NCBI RefSeq assembly: GCF_023036475.1
Contig: NZ_JAJQKI010000008.1
Span: 159,893-223,892, forward strand
DNA length: 64,000 nucleotides
Source of the DNA: Bacillus pinisoli
GTDB taxonomy: Bacteria > Bacillota > Bacilli > Bacillales > SA4
Direction of reading: 5' to 3'
The notes below the pieces were generated by a model that had not been told where the DNA came from, ran no database searches, and saw only the letters and a program-made list of their open reading frames with translations. This document shows, one piece after another, positions 39,651 to 48,775 of this stretch (its first letter is position 1; the number at the start of each line of letters is the position of its first letter). The position numbers and the translations under genes are program-made.

Positions 39651-41054
39651 ATGAATAAAAATAAAAAGAGTTTAACAAAACCACTAACTTTGTTTGCATT
39701 GACTTGGCCTATCTTCATCGAATTATTTCTTCACATGCTGATGGGAAGTACAGACACATTTATGCTTTCTCATATTTCAGATGATGCAGTGGCAGCTGTA
39801 GGTGTTGCGAACCAGTTAATTTTCTTTACGATCCTGTTATTTGGTTTTGTTGCGACAGGAACTGCCGTATTGGTTTCGCAGTATCTAGGTGCGAAGCTTC
39901 CGATTGAAGCAAAGAATGTATCCGCCATTTCTATTACACTAAACCTTATATTTGGAATCATTATAAGTGTTGCGGTTGTATTATTTAGAGGCCAGTTCCT
40001 CAACCTTTTCGAGTTGACGAATCAAATTTACGATTACGCGAATCAATATTTACTAATCGTTGGAGGAACGTTATTCACACAATCCTTATTACTAACCATT
40101 TCTTCCATTTTACGAGCAAACGGATATACAAAAGAATCCATGTTTATCTCTATAATCATGAACATTATTCATGTAGTTGGTAATGCCATTTTTATTTATG
40201 GCTTACTAGGTGTACCAGAGATGGGAGTTCAAGGAGTAGCGATTTCAACTGCCTTAAGTAGAGCAGTGGCGTTACTACTAATTTTTGTACTGATGTATAA
40301 GCTTTTACCGATTCATATTCAGTGGAAAGACTACTTAAATTTTGATATAAAGCAAATTAAAAAGATTTTAAATATTGGTATACCAGCAGCGGGAGAACAA
40401 GCCGTCTATAATACGAGCCAGATGGCGATAACTGCGATTATTGCCATCCTCGGTGCTGAAATGCTAACAACAAGAGTATACGCTTTTAATATCATGTCGT
40501 TTATCTTGTTATTTGGCTTAGCAATGGGGCAGGGAACGCAGATATTGATTGGTCACAAAGTGGGAGCAAGGGACTTTGATGGAGCTTATCAACAATTACT
40601 AAAAAGCTTAAAATCAAGTATTATTATCACCATCCTTATTGCAATCATAGTAGCCATCTTCAGAGAGCCACTTATGTCCATTTTCACTGATAATGAAGAG
40701 ATTATTAAGGTCGGTGGATTTTTGTTACTGTTAAGTTTAATACTCGAACCTGGTAGAACGTTTAATTTAGTGGTAATCAACTCTCTTCGTGCTACTGGGG
40801 ATGCACGTTTTCCAGTATTAATGGCGTTTATCTCGATGTGGGGAATAAGTGTGCCCGTCTCGTATTTACTAGGAATAAAGCTTGGATACGGCCTTGCTGG
40901 AGTATGGGTTGCCTTTATTCTTGATGAGTGGCTACGTGGCATTATCATGTACTTCAGGTGGAAAAGTCGAGCATGGGAAAAGAAAATACTAGTTTCAGAG
41001 GAACAAGAGAAGCTGGAGGGGCAGAGGGCTAACTTGGTTGGTGCAGATGCTTAA
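39651..41054 (+). CDS. MATE-family efflux transporter
   Basis: A 467-residue, twelve-helix protein of the MatE/DinF-NorM class: N-terminal FALTWPIFIELFLHMLMGSTDTFMLS (FALTWPIFIELF, MGSTDTFMLS), GVANQLIFF, and the second-half repeat NIGIPAAGEQAVYNTSQM and GQGTQILIGHKVGARD. It exports cationic drugs or metabolites using Na+ or H+. The start is ATG 39651 with AAGGTGG five bases before; GTG 39642 overlaps the site. The adjacent MFS remnant shows that another drug exporter once stood next to it. Confidence 0.88.
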   Translation: MNKNKKSLTKPLTLFALTWPIFIELFLHMLMGSTDTFMLSHISDDAVAAVGVANQLIFFTILLFGFVATGTAVLVSQYLGAKLPIEAKNVSAISITLNLIFGIIISVAVVLFRGQFLNLFELTNQIYDYANQYLLIVGGTLFTQSLLLTISSILRANGYTKESMFISIIMNIIHVVGNAIFIYGLLGVPEMGVQGVAISTALSRAVALLLIFVLMYKLLPIHIQWKDYLNFDIKQIKKILNIGIPAAGEQAVYNTSQMAITAIIAILGAEMLTTRVYAFNIMSFILLFGLAMGQGTQILIGHKVGARDFDGAYQQLLKSLKSSIIITILIAIIVAIFREPLMSIFTDNEEIIKVGGFLLLLSLILEPGRTFNLVVINSLRATGDARFPVLMAFISMWGISVPVSYLLGIKLGYGLAGVWVAFILDEWLRGIIMYFRWKSRAWEKKILVSEEQEKLEGQRANLVGADA

Positions 41055-41062
41055 AGGTGGGA

Positions 41063-41090
41063 AGAGATGCTTGAAGGCATCTCTTTTTCT
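41063..41090 (+). terminator. Terminator after the MATE gene
   Basis: AGAGATGC / GCATCTCT followed by TTTTC. Confidence 0.8.
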
Positions 41091-41102
41091 TTGCTCTCAA
41101 TA

Positions 41103-41215
41103 CGCATATAATCTGGATTTTCCGCATATATTTAAAGATTTCAGCATATAAATCAGAAATTCCGCATAAATCGTAAGTTTTCCGCATATATTTAAAATTT
41201 CACGCATATCCACTA
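41103..41215. repeat. 20-bp phased direct-repeat array (CGCATATA type)
   Basis: CGCATA (once AGCATA) recurs exactly every 20 bp at 41103, 41123, 41143, 41163, 41183 and 41203, with AT-rich spacers that mostly end TTTC or ATTC. It lies between convergent genes. Confidence 0.85.
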
Positions 41216-41276
41216 TGTTCCCCAAAATAATGAGCTATTCAGATAGACAACAGAGTACACTAAAGGCAATATCCCT

Positions 41277-42062
41277 CTACATTAACCCCAACAATGCTAA
41301 TCCATTATAGATCCCATTGTCCTCCACATCGGTTGTTTTCCGATTCGCGTACTGAAACAAGTCGGGATGACCATTCCCCATGGCGAATCCTTCCCCAACA
41401 GTCATGAGCATTTCCTTGTCATTCATTCCATCACCAAACGCGATGGCACTTTCCGGTGATAAGCCTAATCGGTCTAAGACAGCTTTTACAGCGACTCCTT
41501 TATTAACATGGTCACGAATCACATCTAAACAGTTCGTTAGACCTTTCACGTTAACTGTTGTAAAATGTATTTCTTTGAATTCTTGATAGTGACGAGAAGC
41601 CAATTCTTGATCTGTCATAATCGTAATACCTAACACTTCTTGATTAATGGCAGGGCTATATATCGCATTTTGTTTAAGATGAAAGGTATCAATAAATCGC
41701 TGAACAATTTCAGGTTCTCTCGAGCTAAACACATTCTTTTCATGTGTATAGAACACCAATTGATGATTTTCTAATTGAGCGATTTCTAAGAAACGGGTAA
41801 CATCCTTACTTGGCATCGTTTCTTTAAAAATCTCTTCTCCCTCAAAAATGGCGTAAGCTCCGTTATAAGCAATGAACGACGTGATATTTAGCTCTTCACC
41901 AAGCTCTTTTATTTCATGTAAAGGACGCCCAGTGGCTAAAAACACAATAATACCCTGTTTTTGTAACCTCTTAATGGCTGTTTTAGTTGAGTCTTGAATG
42001 GTGTGATCTGGTCTCAAAATCGTTCCATCGATATCTAAAAAAACTACCTTGTATGCAGACAT
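41277..42062 (-). CDS. Cof-type HAD-superfamily phosphatase
   Basis: A 261-residue type IIB HAD hydrolase: motif I VFLDIDGTIL, motif II LATGRPLHE, motif III Lys in NKGVAVKAVLD, motif IV FGDGMNDKEML. The substrate is probably a sugar phosphate or cofactor phosphate. The start is at 42062 (minus strand) with AAGGTG upstream; a longer frame to 42095 has no site. Divergent from the mannitol PTS gene, but there is no evidence of joint regulation. Confidence 0.87.
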   Translation of the reverse strand: MSAYKVVFLDIDGTILRPDHTIQDSTKTAIKRLQKQGIIVFLATGRPLHEIKELGEELNITSFIAYNGAYAIFEGEEIFKETMPSKDVTRFLEIAQLENHQLVFYTHEKNVFSSREPEIVQRFIDTFHLKQNAIYSPAINQEVLGITIMTDQELASRHYQEFKEIHFTTVNVKGLTNCLDVIRDHVNKGVAVKAVLDRLGLSPESAIAFGDGMNDKEMLMTVGEGFAMGNGHPDLFQYANRKTTDVEDNGIYNGLALLGLM

Positions 42063-42180
42063 ATAACTACACCTTTCTATGTAGGATAATGTCATTTTAT
42101 CAGAACGAAGAGCACCAATGATACATATCCCTTTTAAATGATGACAACAATACTTGTGACAAAAGCCGCTTTTCTTTAAA

Positions 42181-42209
42181 TTGAAAACGCTTTATAACGG
42201 GCTTATCAT
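42181..42209 (+). promoter_or_regulatory. mtlA promoter with overlapping cre site
   Basis: The -35 is TTGAAA (42181) and the -10 TATCAT (42204), spaced 17 bp. A catabolite-responsive element, TGAAAACGCTTTAT (42182-42195), overlaps the -35, so CcpA should repress in glucose. An upstream TTGTGACAAAAG at about 42154 may be part of the MtlR activator site. Confidence 0.7.
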
Positions 42210-42268
42210 AATAAGTGTAAACACGATAAATAATAACAACTACTAGCATAGTTGAAAGGAGAATAAAT

Positions 42269-43690
42269 ATGTCAACAAACGAAGGACAAAAGCCTGATGT
42301 TCGTGTGAAGATACAGCGCTTTGGTAGTCATTTAAGTGGTATGATCATGCCAAATATAGGAGCATTTATTGCGTGGGGGATTATTACTGCTTTATTTATC
42401 CCAACAGGCTGGGCTCCCAATGAAGAGCTTGCTAAGCTTGTAGGTCCAATGATTACGTACCTATTACCATTATTAATTGGTTATACAGGTGGTAAGATGA
42501 TCTATGATGTACGTGGAGGAGTTGTTGGAGCTACGGCAACAATGGGTGTAATTGTTGGTTCATCCATCCCGATGTTCCTAGGTGCAATGATTATGGGACC
42601 ACTTGGAGGTTACTTAATCAAAAAATTTGACCAAGTCATTCAACCACGTGTGAGACAAGGATTTGAAATGCTTGTTAATAACTTCTCAGCAGGTATTTTA
42701 GCAGGTATTCTAACCATTATTGCGTTTTACACAATTGGTCCTGTTGTTGAAGGATTAAATAATATTCTTGCAGCGGGAGTTGAAGCAATTGTTAATGCGG
42801 GGTTATTACCACTTGCCAATATCTTTATTGAGCCGGCAAAGGTATTATTCTTAAACAACGCGATCAATCATGGAATTTTAAGTCCGTTAGGTGCAAAGGA
42901 AGCTGCAGAAGCAGGAAAATCTATTCTGTTTTTACTCGAGACAAACCCAGGACCGGGTCTTGGTATCTTACTAGCATTTATGGTCTTTGGAAAAGGTACA
43001 GCTAGACAGACTTCACCGGGAGCAGCTATTATCCATTTCTTCGGTGGTATTCATGAAATTTATTTCCCATACATCTTAATGAGACCATTATTAATTCTTG
43101 CAGCGATCGCGGGTGGAATTAGCGGTGTGTTTACATTTACATTATTTAATGTAGGATTAGTTGCTCCACCATCTCCAGGAAGTATTTTTGCACTACTTGC
43201 CATGACGCCTAAAGGTGGAGGACATATTGGTGTATTAGCGGGAGTTCTAATTGCAGCAGCGGTTTCGTTCATCGTCGCATCTTTAATCTTAAAAACAAGT
43301 AAAAAAGGTGAAGAGGAAGACATCGCAGGTGCAGCAGCAAAAATGCAAGAAATGAAAGGGAAGAAGAGTTCTGTAGCTGGAAGCTTTGAAGCGAATGCAA
43401 AAGAATTTGATCCTAAAAATGTTAACAAAATCATCTTTGCATGTGATGCAGGTATGGGTTCAAGTGCTATGGGTGCATCCATTTTACGAAACAAAGCGAA
43501 GAAAGCTGGATTAAACGTAGATATTACAAACACATCGATCAGCAATATACCAAGTGATGCAGATGTGGTCTTCACTCATAAAGATTTAACGCCACGTGCA
43601 AAAGAGAAATTACCAACTGCCCATCATATTTCAGTTGAAAACTTCTTGAACAGTCCTAAATATGATGAGCTAATTGATCAGCTTCAATAA
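42269..43690 (+). CDS. mtlA: Mannitol-specific PTS enzyme IICB
   Basis: A 473-residue protein. The IIC domain (residues 1-340, about eight helices) has MPNIGAFIAWGIITALFIPT, NNAINHGILSPLG and the substrate-site GGIHEIYFPYIL. The IIB domain (from about 390) has the phospho-Cys loop FACDAGMGSSAMGA. It imports mannitol and phosphorylates it to mannitol 1-phosphate, using EIIA (MtlF) as phosphate donor. GAAAGGAG precedes the ATG. Expressed separately from mtlRFD, with a terminator after it. Confidence 0.95.
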   Translation: MSTNEGQKPDVRVKIQRFGSHLSGMIMPNIGAFIAWGIITALFIPTGWAPNEELAKLVGPMITYLLPLLIGYTGGKMIYDVRGGVVGATATMGVIVGSSIPMFLGAMIMGPLGGYLIKKFDQVIQPRVRQGFEMLVNNFSAGILAGILTIIAFYTIGPVVEGLNNILAAGVEAIVNAGLLPLANIFIEPAKVLFLNNAINHGILSPLGAKEAAEAGKSILFLLETNPGPGLGILLAFMVFGKGTARQTSPGAAIIHFFGGIHEIYFPYILMRPLLILAAIAGGISGVFTFTLFNVGLVAPPSPGSIFALLAMTPKGGGHIGVLAGVLIAAAVSFIVASLILKTSKKGEEEDIAGAAAKMQEMKGKKSSVAGSFEANAKEFDPKNVNKIIFACDAGMGSSAMGASILRNKAKKAGLNVDITNTSISNIPSDADVVFTHKDLTPRAKEKLPTAHHISVENFLNSPKYDELIDQLQ

Positions 43691-43699
43691 AACATCTAA

Positions 43700-43735
43700 G
43701 AGATTGACTCGTAATTCCGGGTCAATCTTTTTAAT
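43700..43735 (+). terminator. Terminator after mtlA
   Basis: AGATTGAC / GTCAATCT extended by CG-CG pairs, followed by TTTTTAA. Two copies of CAACAAGTGTAA lie downstream at 43741 and 43839 in the intergenic region. Confidence 0.8.
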
Positions 43736-43862
43736 TTTGGCAACAAGTGTAATGACGAAGTTGAAACTTCTCTTCCTTGAGAATTAGAAATAAAACCAAT
43801 ATGATTAAATGGAGGGATGTGTTCAAATTTATTTTGACAACAAGTGTAAAGTTCTTATAAGT

Positions 43863-44055
43863 AGGCTGTTTTTGTATAGATTGTTACTTCCATAAAAATA
43901 CCAAAAGCCGGATTTTTACTCGGTAGTAGAGTGTCCAGGGTTTTAAATAGAGAGAGTTGCTCTTTTTTAACTATGATCACTTAGGTTCTACGTATTAAAA
44001 AGGGTATGCTTTTAAAGTAGCTTGAAAAGCAACACAGTATTAGAAAAGAGCTTAT
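43863..44055. repeat. Dispersed TIR element, copy G
   Basis: 193 bp: begins AGGCTGTTTTTGTATAGATT then GTTACTTCC; carries the inner GTA..AAAATACC / GCCGGATTTTTAC hairpin; ends GAAAAGCAACACAGTATTAG then AAAAGAGCTT. The orientation is that of copies B and F. It fills most of the mtlA-mtlR gap. Confidence 0.78.
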
Positions 44056-44116
44056 AAGTACGTCATAATAAGCAAAGAAAAGAAATGCATACCCGACATA
44101 CAGGAGTGGTTTCCAC

Positions 44117-46225
44117 ATGTATATATCGGCAAGAGAACGGAAAATCCTCGAGCTATTATTGGCTAATCAGGATGAAATGACGGTTAAAGAGATGGCGGAC
44201 GCACTTGATGTGAGTCCACGAACGGTTCACCGTGACTTAAAAGGGGTAGAAAAACTAATAAATGAGCACGATCTTACTCTCAACAAAAAGTCAGGGATTG
44301 GGATTCAACTTCTTGGGTCTACCGAAAGTAAAGAAAAACTTAGGCTTATTTTATTTAACCTTTCACATAATGAGTATACGCCTGAAGAAAGACAAACCAT
44401 TATCTTATCAGAACTATTAGATTCGAGTGAGCCTGTTAAGCTATTGGCAATTGCCAATGATTTAAATGTAACGATTGCAACAATTAGCAATGATTTAAAC
44501 AAAATAGAAGAAAAGTTAGAAGCTTTTCAACTCTCTTTAATAAGAAAAAGAGGCTATGGCGTTGAAATTATTGGTTCGGAATCAGCGAAACGTAAAGCAA
44601 TGAGTAGCTTAATAAGTGAGAATATTGATGAAGCAGAACTAATGTCAGTTATTAAGGAAACGATTCAAAAGAAGTCTACTAGTCAAGTCGATACCATTAC
44701 CGATCGCTTACTGGGGTTAGTCGATAAGAAAAAACTACTCATCATTGAGAAGCAAATAAACGAGATAAAAAGTGATCTTCCATACTCAATCGCGGATAGC
44801 TCCTATATTGGTCTTGTCGTTCACTTGGCTCTGGCCATTGAACGAATTCAACAAGGAGAAGAAATTAATTTTGATGAAGAATATTTAGATAGCTTAAAAC
44901 CAACGAAAGAGTATAAAGCGGCAGAGAAAATTGTAAAAGGATTAGAAGGAATCTTTCGTATTGATATTTCTAACGGTGAGATTGGTTATATCACCATGCA
45001 TTTAATGGGGGCAAAGCTTAGAAATGAACGTGATGATTTATTAGAGGATTCAAGCCTTCAAATCGGATTAATCGTCCAAAATCTGATCAAGTTTGTAAGT
45101 GATGAGACCGGAGTGGACTTAGTAAAGAATGCTTCGCTTTTTCAAGGGCTAGTTGCCCATTTACGTCCAGCATTATATCGCATCAGACAAAATATGAGAA
45201 TTTCCAATCCGTTACTATCAAAGATTGAACAGGATTATTCTGAAATGTTCAACCTTTTATCTCATGCAGTACGTGTTCATCTCCCAGAATTAAAGGTACC
45301 TAGAGAAGAGATTGGCTACTTAGTCATGCATTTTGCTTCTGCAATTTTGAATAAAGAAGAGACAAAAGAAGTAAAGACTTTAGTCGTCTGTTCAAGTGGA
45401 ATAGGAACCTCTAAAATCCTATCCTCTAAACTCGAACAGCAAATTAGTGGAGTAAGAACCCATAATGCATCGTTATTTGACTTATCCAATCTAAACTTAG
45501 ATGAGTTTGATGCCGTCATTTCAACGGTTCCTTTAAAGGATTTTAAGAAAGACTACTTAGTAGTAAGTCCTTTGTTATCCAATGATGAAGTGAATAAAGT
45601 GAAACAATTTATCTTTAACCAGAAGCATCTTGTAAGAATTGATTCTAAAAAAGAGAATGTGAAACAGGATCTGGTCGGAATCAATAGCCGTTCGTATCTA
45701 ACCTTAATAAGTCAGATTCACCGCTATTCAGAAACGATTAAGCAGATACTAGAAGGCTTCTTTTTAAATGAAGTCTCCAATGAAGGAAAGTCATTACAAG
45801 TGGTTTTATTAAGTCAATTAGATCAGTTAAGGGATAAAGGTGTTGTAAAGAACTCTCAAGATGTGTTAGAGGAACTTTTAAAAAGAGAAGAAATAGGTGG
45901 TCTCGGAATACCTGGTACCAACATGGCTTTATATCATACCCGAAGTGATGCCGTTATACGTTCTAGTTTTACAATTCATCGGCTAAATCGAGCTGCTTCA
46001 GTAAAAGCTATGGATGGGACGGAAATGAAGCTTCAAACGATATTGCTGATGATTTCTTCTAAGGACGTAAGTGAGGAAGGCTTAGAGATTTTGAGTGGAA
46101 TTAGTTCTCTCATCATACGGGATGAAGAAGTCATGGACCATTTTCAATCAAGTAATGAAGAACAGATTGCCAATTTATTAGCAACAGAATTGAAAACAAT
46201 ATTTGATACAAAAGTAGTAAAGTGA
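44117..46225 (+). CDS. mtlR: Mannitol operon transcriptional activator MtlR
   Basis: A 702-residue PRD-containing activator. Two N-terminal HTH domains (EMTVKEMADALDVSPRTVHRDL near residue 20-40 and the region around 110-130), two PTS regulation domains (about 190-400, with conserved His in YITMHLMGA and YLVMHFASA), an EIIB-like domain (VVCSSGIGTSKIL near 430) and a C-terminal EIIA-like domain (GIPGTNMALYHTRSD). Phosphorylation by the PTS tunes its activity so that it activates mtlA and mtlFD when mannitol is present. It is the first gene of an mtlR-mtlF-mtlD run. Confidence 0.93.
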   Translation: MYISARERKILELLLANQDEMTVKEMADALDVSPRTVHRDLKGVEKLINEHDLTLNKKSGIGIQLLGSTESKEKLRLILFNLSHNEYTPEERQTIILSELLDSSEPVKLLAIANDLNVTIATISNDLNKIEEKLEAFQLSLIRKRGYGVEIIGSESAKRKAMSSLISENIDEAELMSVIKETIQKKSTSQVDTITDRLLGLVDKKKLLIIEKQINEIKSDLPYSIADSSYIGLVVHLALAIERIQQGEEINFDEEYLDSLKPTKEYKAAEKIVKGLEGIFRIDISNGEIGYITMHLMGAKLRNERDDLLEDSSLQIGLIVQNLIKFVSDETGVDLVKNASLFQGLVAHLRPALYRIRQNMRISNPLLSKIEQDYSEMFNLLSHAVRVHLPELKVPREEIGYLVMHFASAILNKEETKEVKTLVVCSSGIGTSKILSSKLEQQISGVRTHNASLFDLSNLNLDEFDAVISTVPLKDFKKDYLVVSPLLSNDEVNKVKQFIFNQKHLVRIDSKKENVKQDLVGINSRSYLTLISQIHRYSETIKQILEGFFLNEVSNEGKSLQVVLLSQLDQLRDKGVVKNSQDVLEELLKREEIGGLGIPGTNMALYHTRSDAVIRSSFTIHRLNRAASVKAMDGTEMKLQTILLMISSKDVSEEGLEILSGISSLIIRDEEVMDHFQSSNEEQIANLLATELKTIFDTKVVK

Positions 46226-46236
46226 GGAGACTTAAC

Positions 46237-46671
46237 ATGACAAAAATTTTATCAGAAGAAAATGTTGTCCTACATGCAACATTTAATAGTAAAGAAGAAG
46301 CAATCCGTGCAACGGGACAAATTCTAGTAGATAAGGGGTATGTGGATGCTTCCTATATAGACAAAATGCTAGAACGTGAAGAAATCACGTCTACTTATAT
46401 GGGGAATTTCGTAGCGATTCCACATGGTACAGAAGATGCTAAAAAATCTGTACTTACTTCTGGTCTATCCATTATCCAGGTGCCAGAAGGAGTAGATTTC
46501 GGTGGAGGTAACATCGTTAAGGTGTTAATCGGAATTGCAGGTAAAGATGGTGAACACCTAGACATCTTATCCCAAATTGCCATCGTTTGTTCAGAGGAAG
46601 AGAATATTGAAAAGATTGTGGGAGCAAATTCTGCAAATGAAATTATCAACTTGTTTTCTGAGGTGAACTAA
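46237..46671 (+). CDS. mtlF: Mannitol-specific PTS enzyme IIA
   Basis: A 144-residue EIIA of the mannitol/fructose class, with the phospho-His in VAIPHGTEDAKKSV near residue 60. It passes phosphate from HPr to MtlA. The start is ATG 46237, seven bases after GAGGAG, eleven bases beyond the mtlR stop; a GTG at 46222 overlaps mtlR and is unlikely. The stop is adjacent to the mtlD start. Confidence 0.94.
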   Translation: MTKILSEENVVLHATFNSKEEAIRATGQILVDKGYVDASYIDKMLEREEITSTYMGNFVAIPHGTEDAKKSVLTSGLSIIQVPEGVDFGGGNIVKVLIGIAGKDGEHLDILSQIAIVCSEEENIEKIVGANSANEIINLFSEVN

Positions 46672-47808
46672 ATGTTAGCTGTTCATTTTGGTGCTGGTAA
46701 TATCGGTAGAGGGTTTATTGGTAGCATCCTTTCAGAGGCAGGTTATGAAGTTTGTTTTGTAGATGTAAATGCTGAAATGGTGAAACTGCTGAACGAGAAG
46801 AAAGAATACAAGGTCGTGTTGGCAGCAGAATCTCGTCAAGAAAACATCGTTACACATGTAAGAGCGATTAACAGTATAGAGGAGCCTGAAAAGTTAGTTG
46901 AAACGATTTCAAAGGCTGACCTCGTGACAACTGCAGTTGGACCTAATATTTTACCGCATATATCTAAAGCGATTGCAGAAGGGTTGCGCAAAAGAGCCCA
47001 ATCTTCAGAGCAAGTATTAAACATTATTGCATGTGAAAACATGATTGGTGGAAGTGCATTTTTAAAAGAGAAGGTTTATGAGCATCTCACTCAAGATGAA
47101 AAAAGCCAATTTGACGAACTGTTTGCGTTTCCTAATGCAGCGGTAGATAGAATTGTGCCCATTCAAACGAATGAAGATAAGTTAATGGTGATGGTTGAGC
47201 CTTTCTATGAATGGGTAGTCGACCAATCCATGATGGTAGGAGAAGTTCCAGCTATTGAAGGTGTTACTTTTGTTGATGATCTTACTCCTTATATAGAAAG
47301 AAAATTATTTACGGTTAATACAGGTCACGCGGTTGCTGCGTATGTGGGGTATCAAGCTGGGCTTGCAACTATTAAAGACGCGATGGAAAATGAAGCGGTG
47401 CTAGAAGTCGTTAAAGGTGCGCTTCATGAATCTGGATCTGTGTTAATGAAGAAGTATTCATTTAACAAAGAAGATCATTTGAAATATGTAGAAAAGATCA
47501 TTAGCAGATTTACTAATCCATATATAAATGATGAAATTCCAAGGGTAGCAAGAGGTCCTTTACGAAAGCTAGGAGCTAATGATCGGTTAATTAGCCCGGC
47601 TGTTCAATACTATGAGTATGTAGAAGGGCAGCCAGAAAACCTAGCAAAAGGGATTGCCGCTGCGTTAAAGTATGACGTAAAGCAAGATGAAGAAGCTGTT
47701 GCCTTACAAGAAAAGATAAACGAAAAAGGTGCAAAAGAAACACTAAAAGAAGTGAGTGGACTTCCAGAAGAACACCCTTTACTTCAGCTAGTACTTGAGA
47801 ACTTATAA
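46672..47808 (+). CDS. mtlD: Mannitol-1-phosphate 5-dehydrogenase
   Basis: A 378-residue long-chain dehydrogenase. The N-terminal NAD motif is VHFGAGNIGRGFIG; the catalytic region has ERKLFTVNTGHAVAAYVG with the conserved Lys and His. It oxidises mannitol 1-phosphate to fructose 6-phosphate, feeding glycolysis. GAGGTG, inside the end of mtlF, is the ribosome site, so mtlF and mtlD are tightly coupled. A strong terminator ends the operon. Confidence 0.95.
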   Translation: MLAVHFGAGNIGRGFIGSILSEAGYEVCFVDVNAEMVKLLNEKKEYKVVLAAESRQENIVTHVRAINSIEEPEKLVETISKADLVTTAVGPNILPHISKAIAEGLRKRAQSSEQVLNIIACENMIGGSAFLKEKVYEHLTQDEKSQFDELFAFPNAAVDRIVPIQTNEDKLMVMVEPFYEWVVDQSMMVGEVPAIEGVTFVDDLTPYIERKLFTVNTGHAVAAYVGYQAGLATIKDAMENEAVLEVVKGALHESGSVLMKKYSFNKEDHLKYVEKIISRFTNPYINDEIPRVARGPLRKLGANDRLISPAVQYYEYVEGQPENLAKGIAAALKYDVKQDEEAVALQEKINEKGAKETLKEVSGLPEEHPLLQLVLENL

Positions 47809-47809
47809 A

Positions 47810-47838
47810 AAAATAGCAGCCCAAGGGCTGCTATTTTT
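47810..47838 (+). terminator. Terminator of the mtlRFD operon
   Basis: AAATAGCAGCCC / GGGCTGCTATTT, a perfect 12 bp stem, then TTAA. Confidence 0.85.
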
Positions 47839-47967
47839 AATACAGTTATTCACTAATGAACTTTTATAAATCAGTTCCAATTTTTGTAAAACCTTTCTAC
47901 GAATGTGTTATTCTATAATTAGATTTAAGAATTTTTGTAGAAATATCTCAACAAGGAGTGAAGTGTT

Positions 47968-48431
47968 TTGTTAGGTACTATACGGTTTCTTATAGTAGGA
48001 ATAGTCATGTTATTTTTTGTAATAGGGTGTGAGAAAGAGACAACTGTAAACTATAAATCTACTCCAACATTTCTTTCTCAGGATGAAGAATTTATAGGTA
48101 TTGAAGGTAAGGTAGGCTTCTTAAAAGTAAATTTTATTGCCAATGAACCTTTAAAAACTTTATGGCATTTTTGGGGAGAATCGGATGAAATGAAAGGAGT
48201 CGTTCGAGTGGAAGGGACTCATTTAGAAACAGGAGAAATAAAACTATATTAATAGATGGACATAGTTTCAGGGAGGTAACTTGGGAGTTTAATCATGAGT
48301 TTACTCAACCTAATTTGGGAGCAACTAAAACGATGCCGTCCTATATTGGATTTGATCAATCAGGTCTTTGGGAGATTTCGGTATATTTTGATGGTAATCA
48401 TTTAGGAGAATTTTTTGTAGAAATTAAATAG
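47968..48431 (+). pseudogene. DUF4871-like lipoprotein, frameshifted
   Basis: The first frame (47968-48252) starts at TTG behind AAGGAGTG and encodes a lipoprotein signal ending FVIGC followed by PTFLSQDEEFIGIEGKVGF and LWHFWGES, a DUF4871-type pattern. It stops at a TAA. The -1 frame then continues with IDGHSFREVTWEFNHEFTQ, SGLWEISVYFDGNHLGEFFV and a TAG at 48429-48431, the expected rest of the domain. Adding one A to the A-run at about 48239-48243 restores a single protein of about 154 residues. So the gene is either recently broken or carries a sequencing error. Function of the family is unknown. Confidence 0.68.
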
Positions 48432-48703
48432 GTTGAATCGTTTGACTTGCAAAGTATTCTTCTAATTTGAATAGTAATTTTATAACTCTATTTAAACAAA
48501 CGTTTGATTAATTAACTTTATAAACATTATTAAATTAACATTTTTCAAGGGGTATTTAAATTTAACTTTAAAATGGTTTCAAATATTAATATAGTAGAAA
48601 AGTAAAAAGCGCAGCTGGTCACTTAAGTGAATCTAACAATCGACATTCCACACCCCTTCATTTTCAGTACTATCAATCGTAAGCTACATCCTTAATAATA
48701 AAA

Positions 48704-48717
48704 TGTAAGCCCTTACA
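48704..48717. promoter_or_regulatory. cre-like palindrome upstream of the R2lox gene
   Basis: TGTAAGCCCTTACA is a perfect 6-2-6 palindrome differing from the cre consensus at one central base. It lies 59 bp before the R2lox start. The rest of 48432-48775 is AT-rich, with another palindrome CAAACGTTTG near 48498; I see no gene there. Confidence 0.4.
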
Positions 48718-48775
48718 TAAAGGTGGTTATTGATTCTCTTAAGAACACGGGCTAATTTATTTTAGGAGGCTGTAC

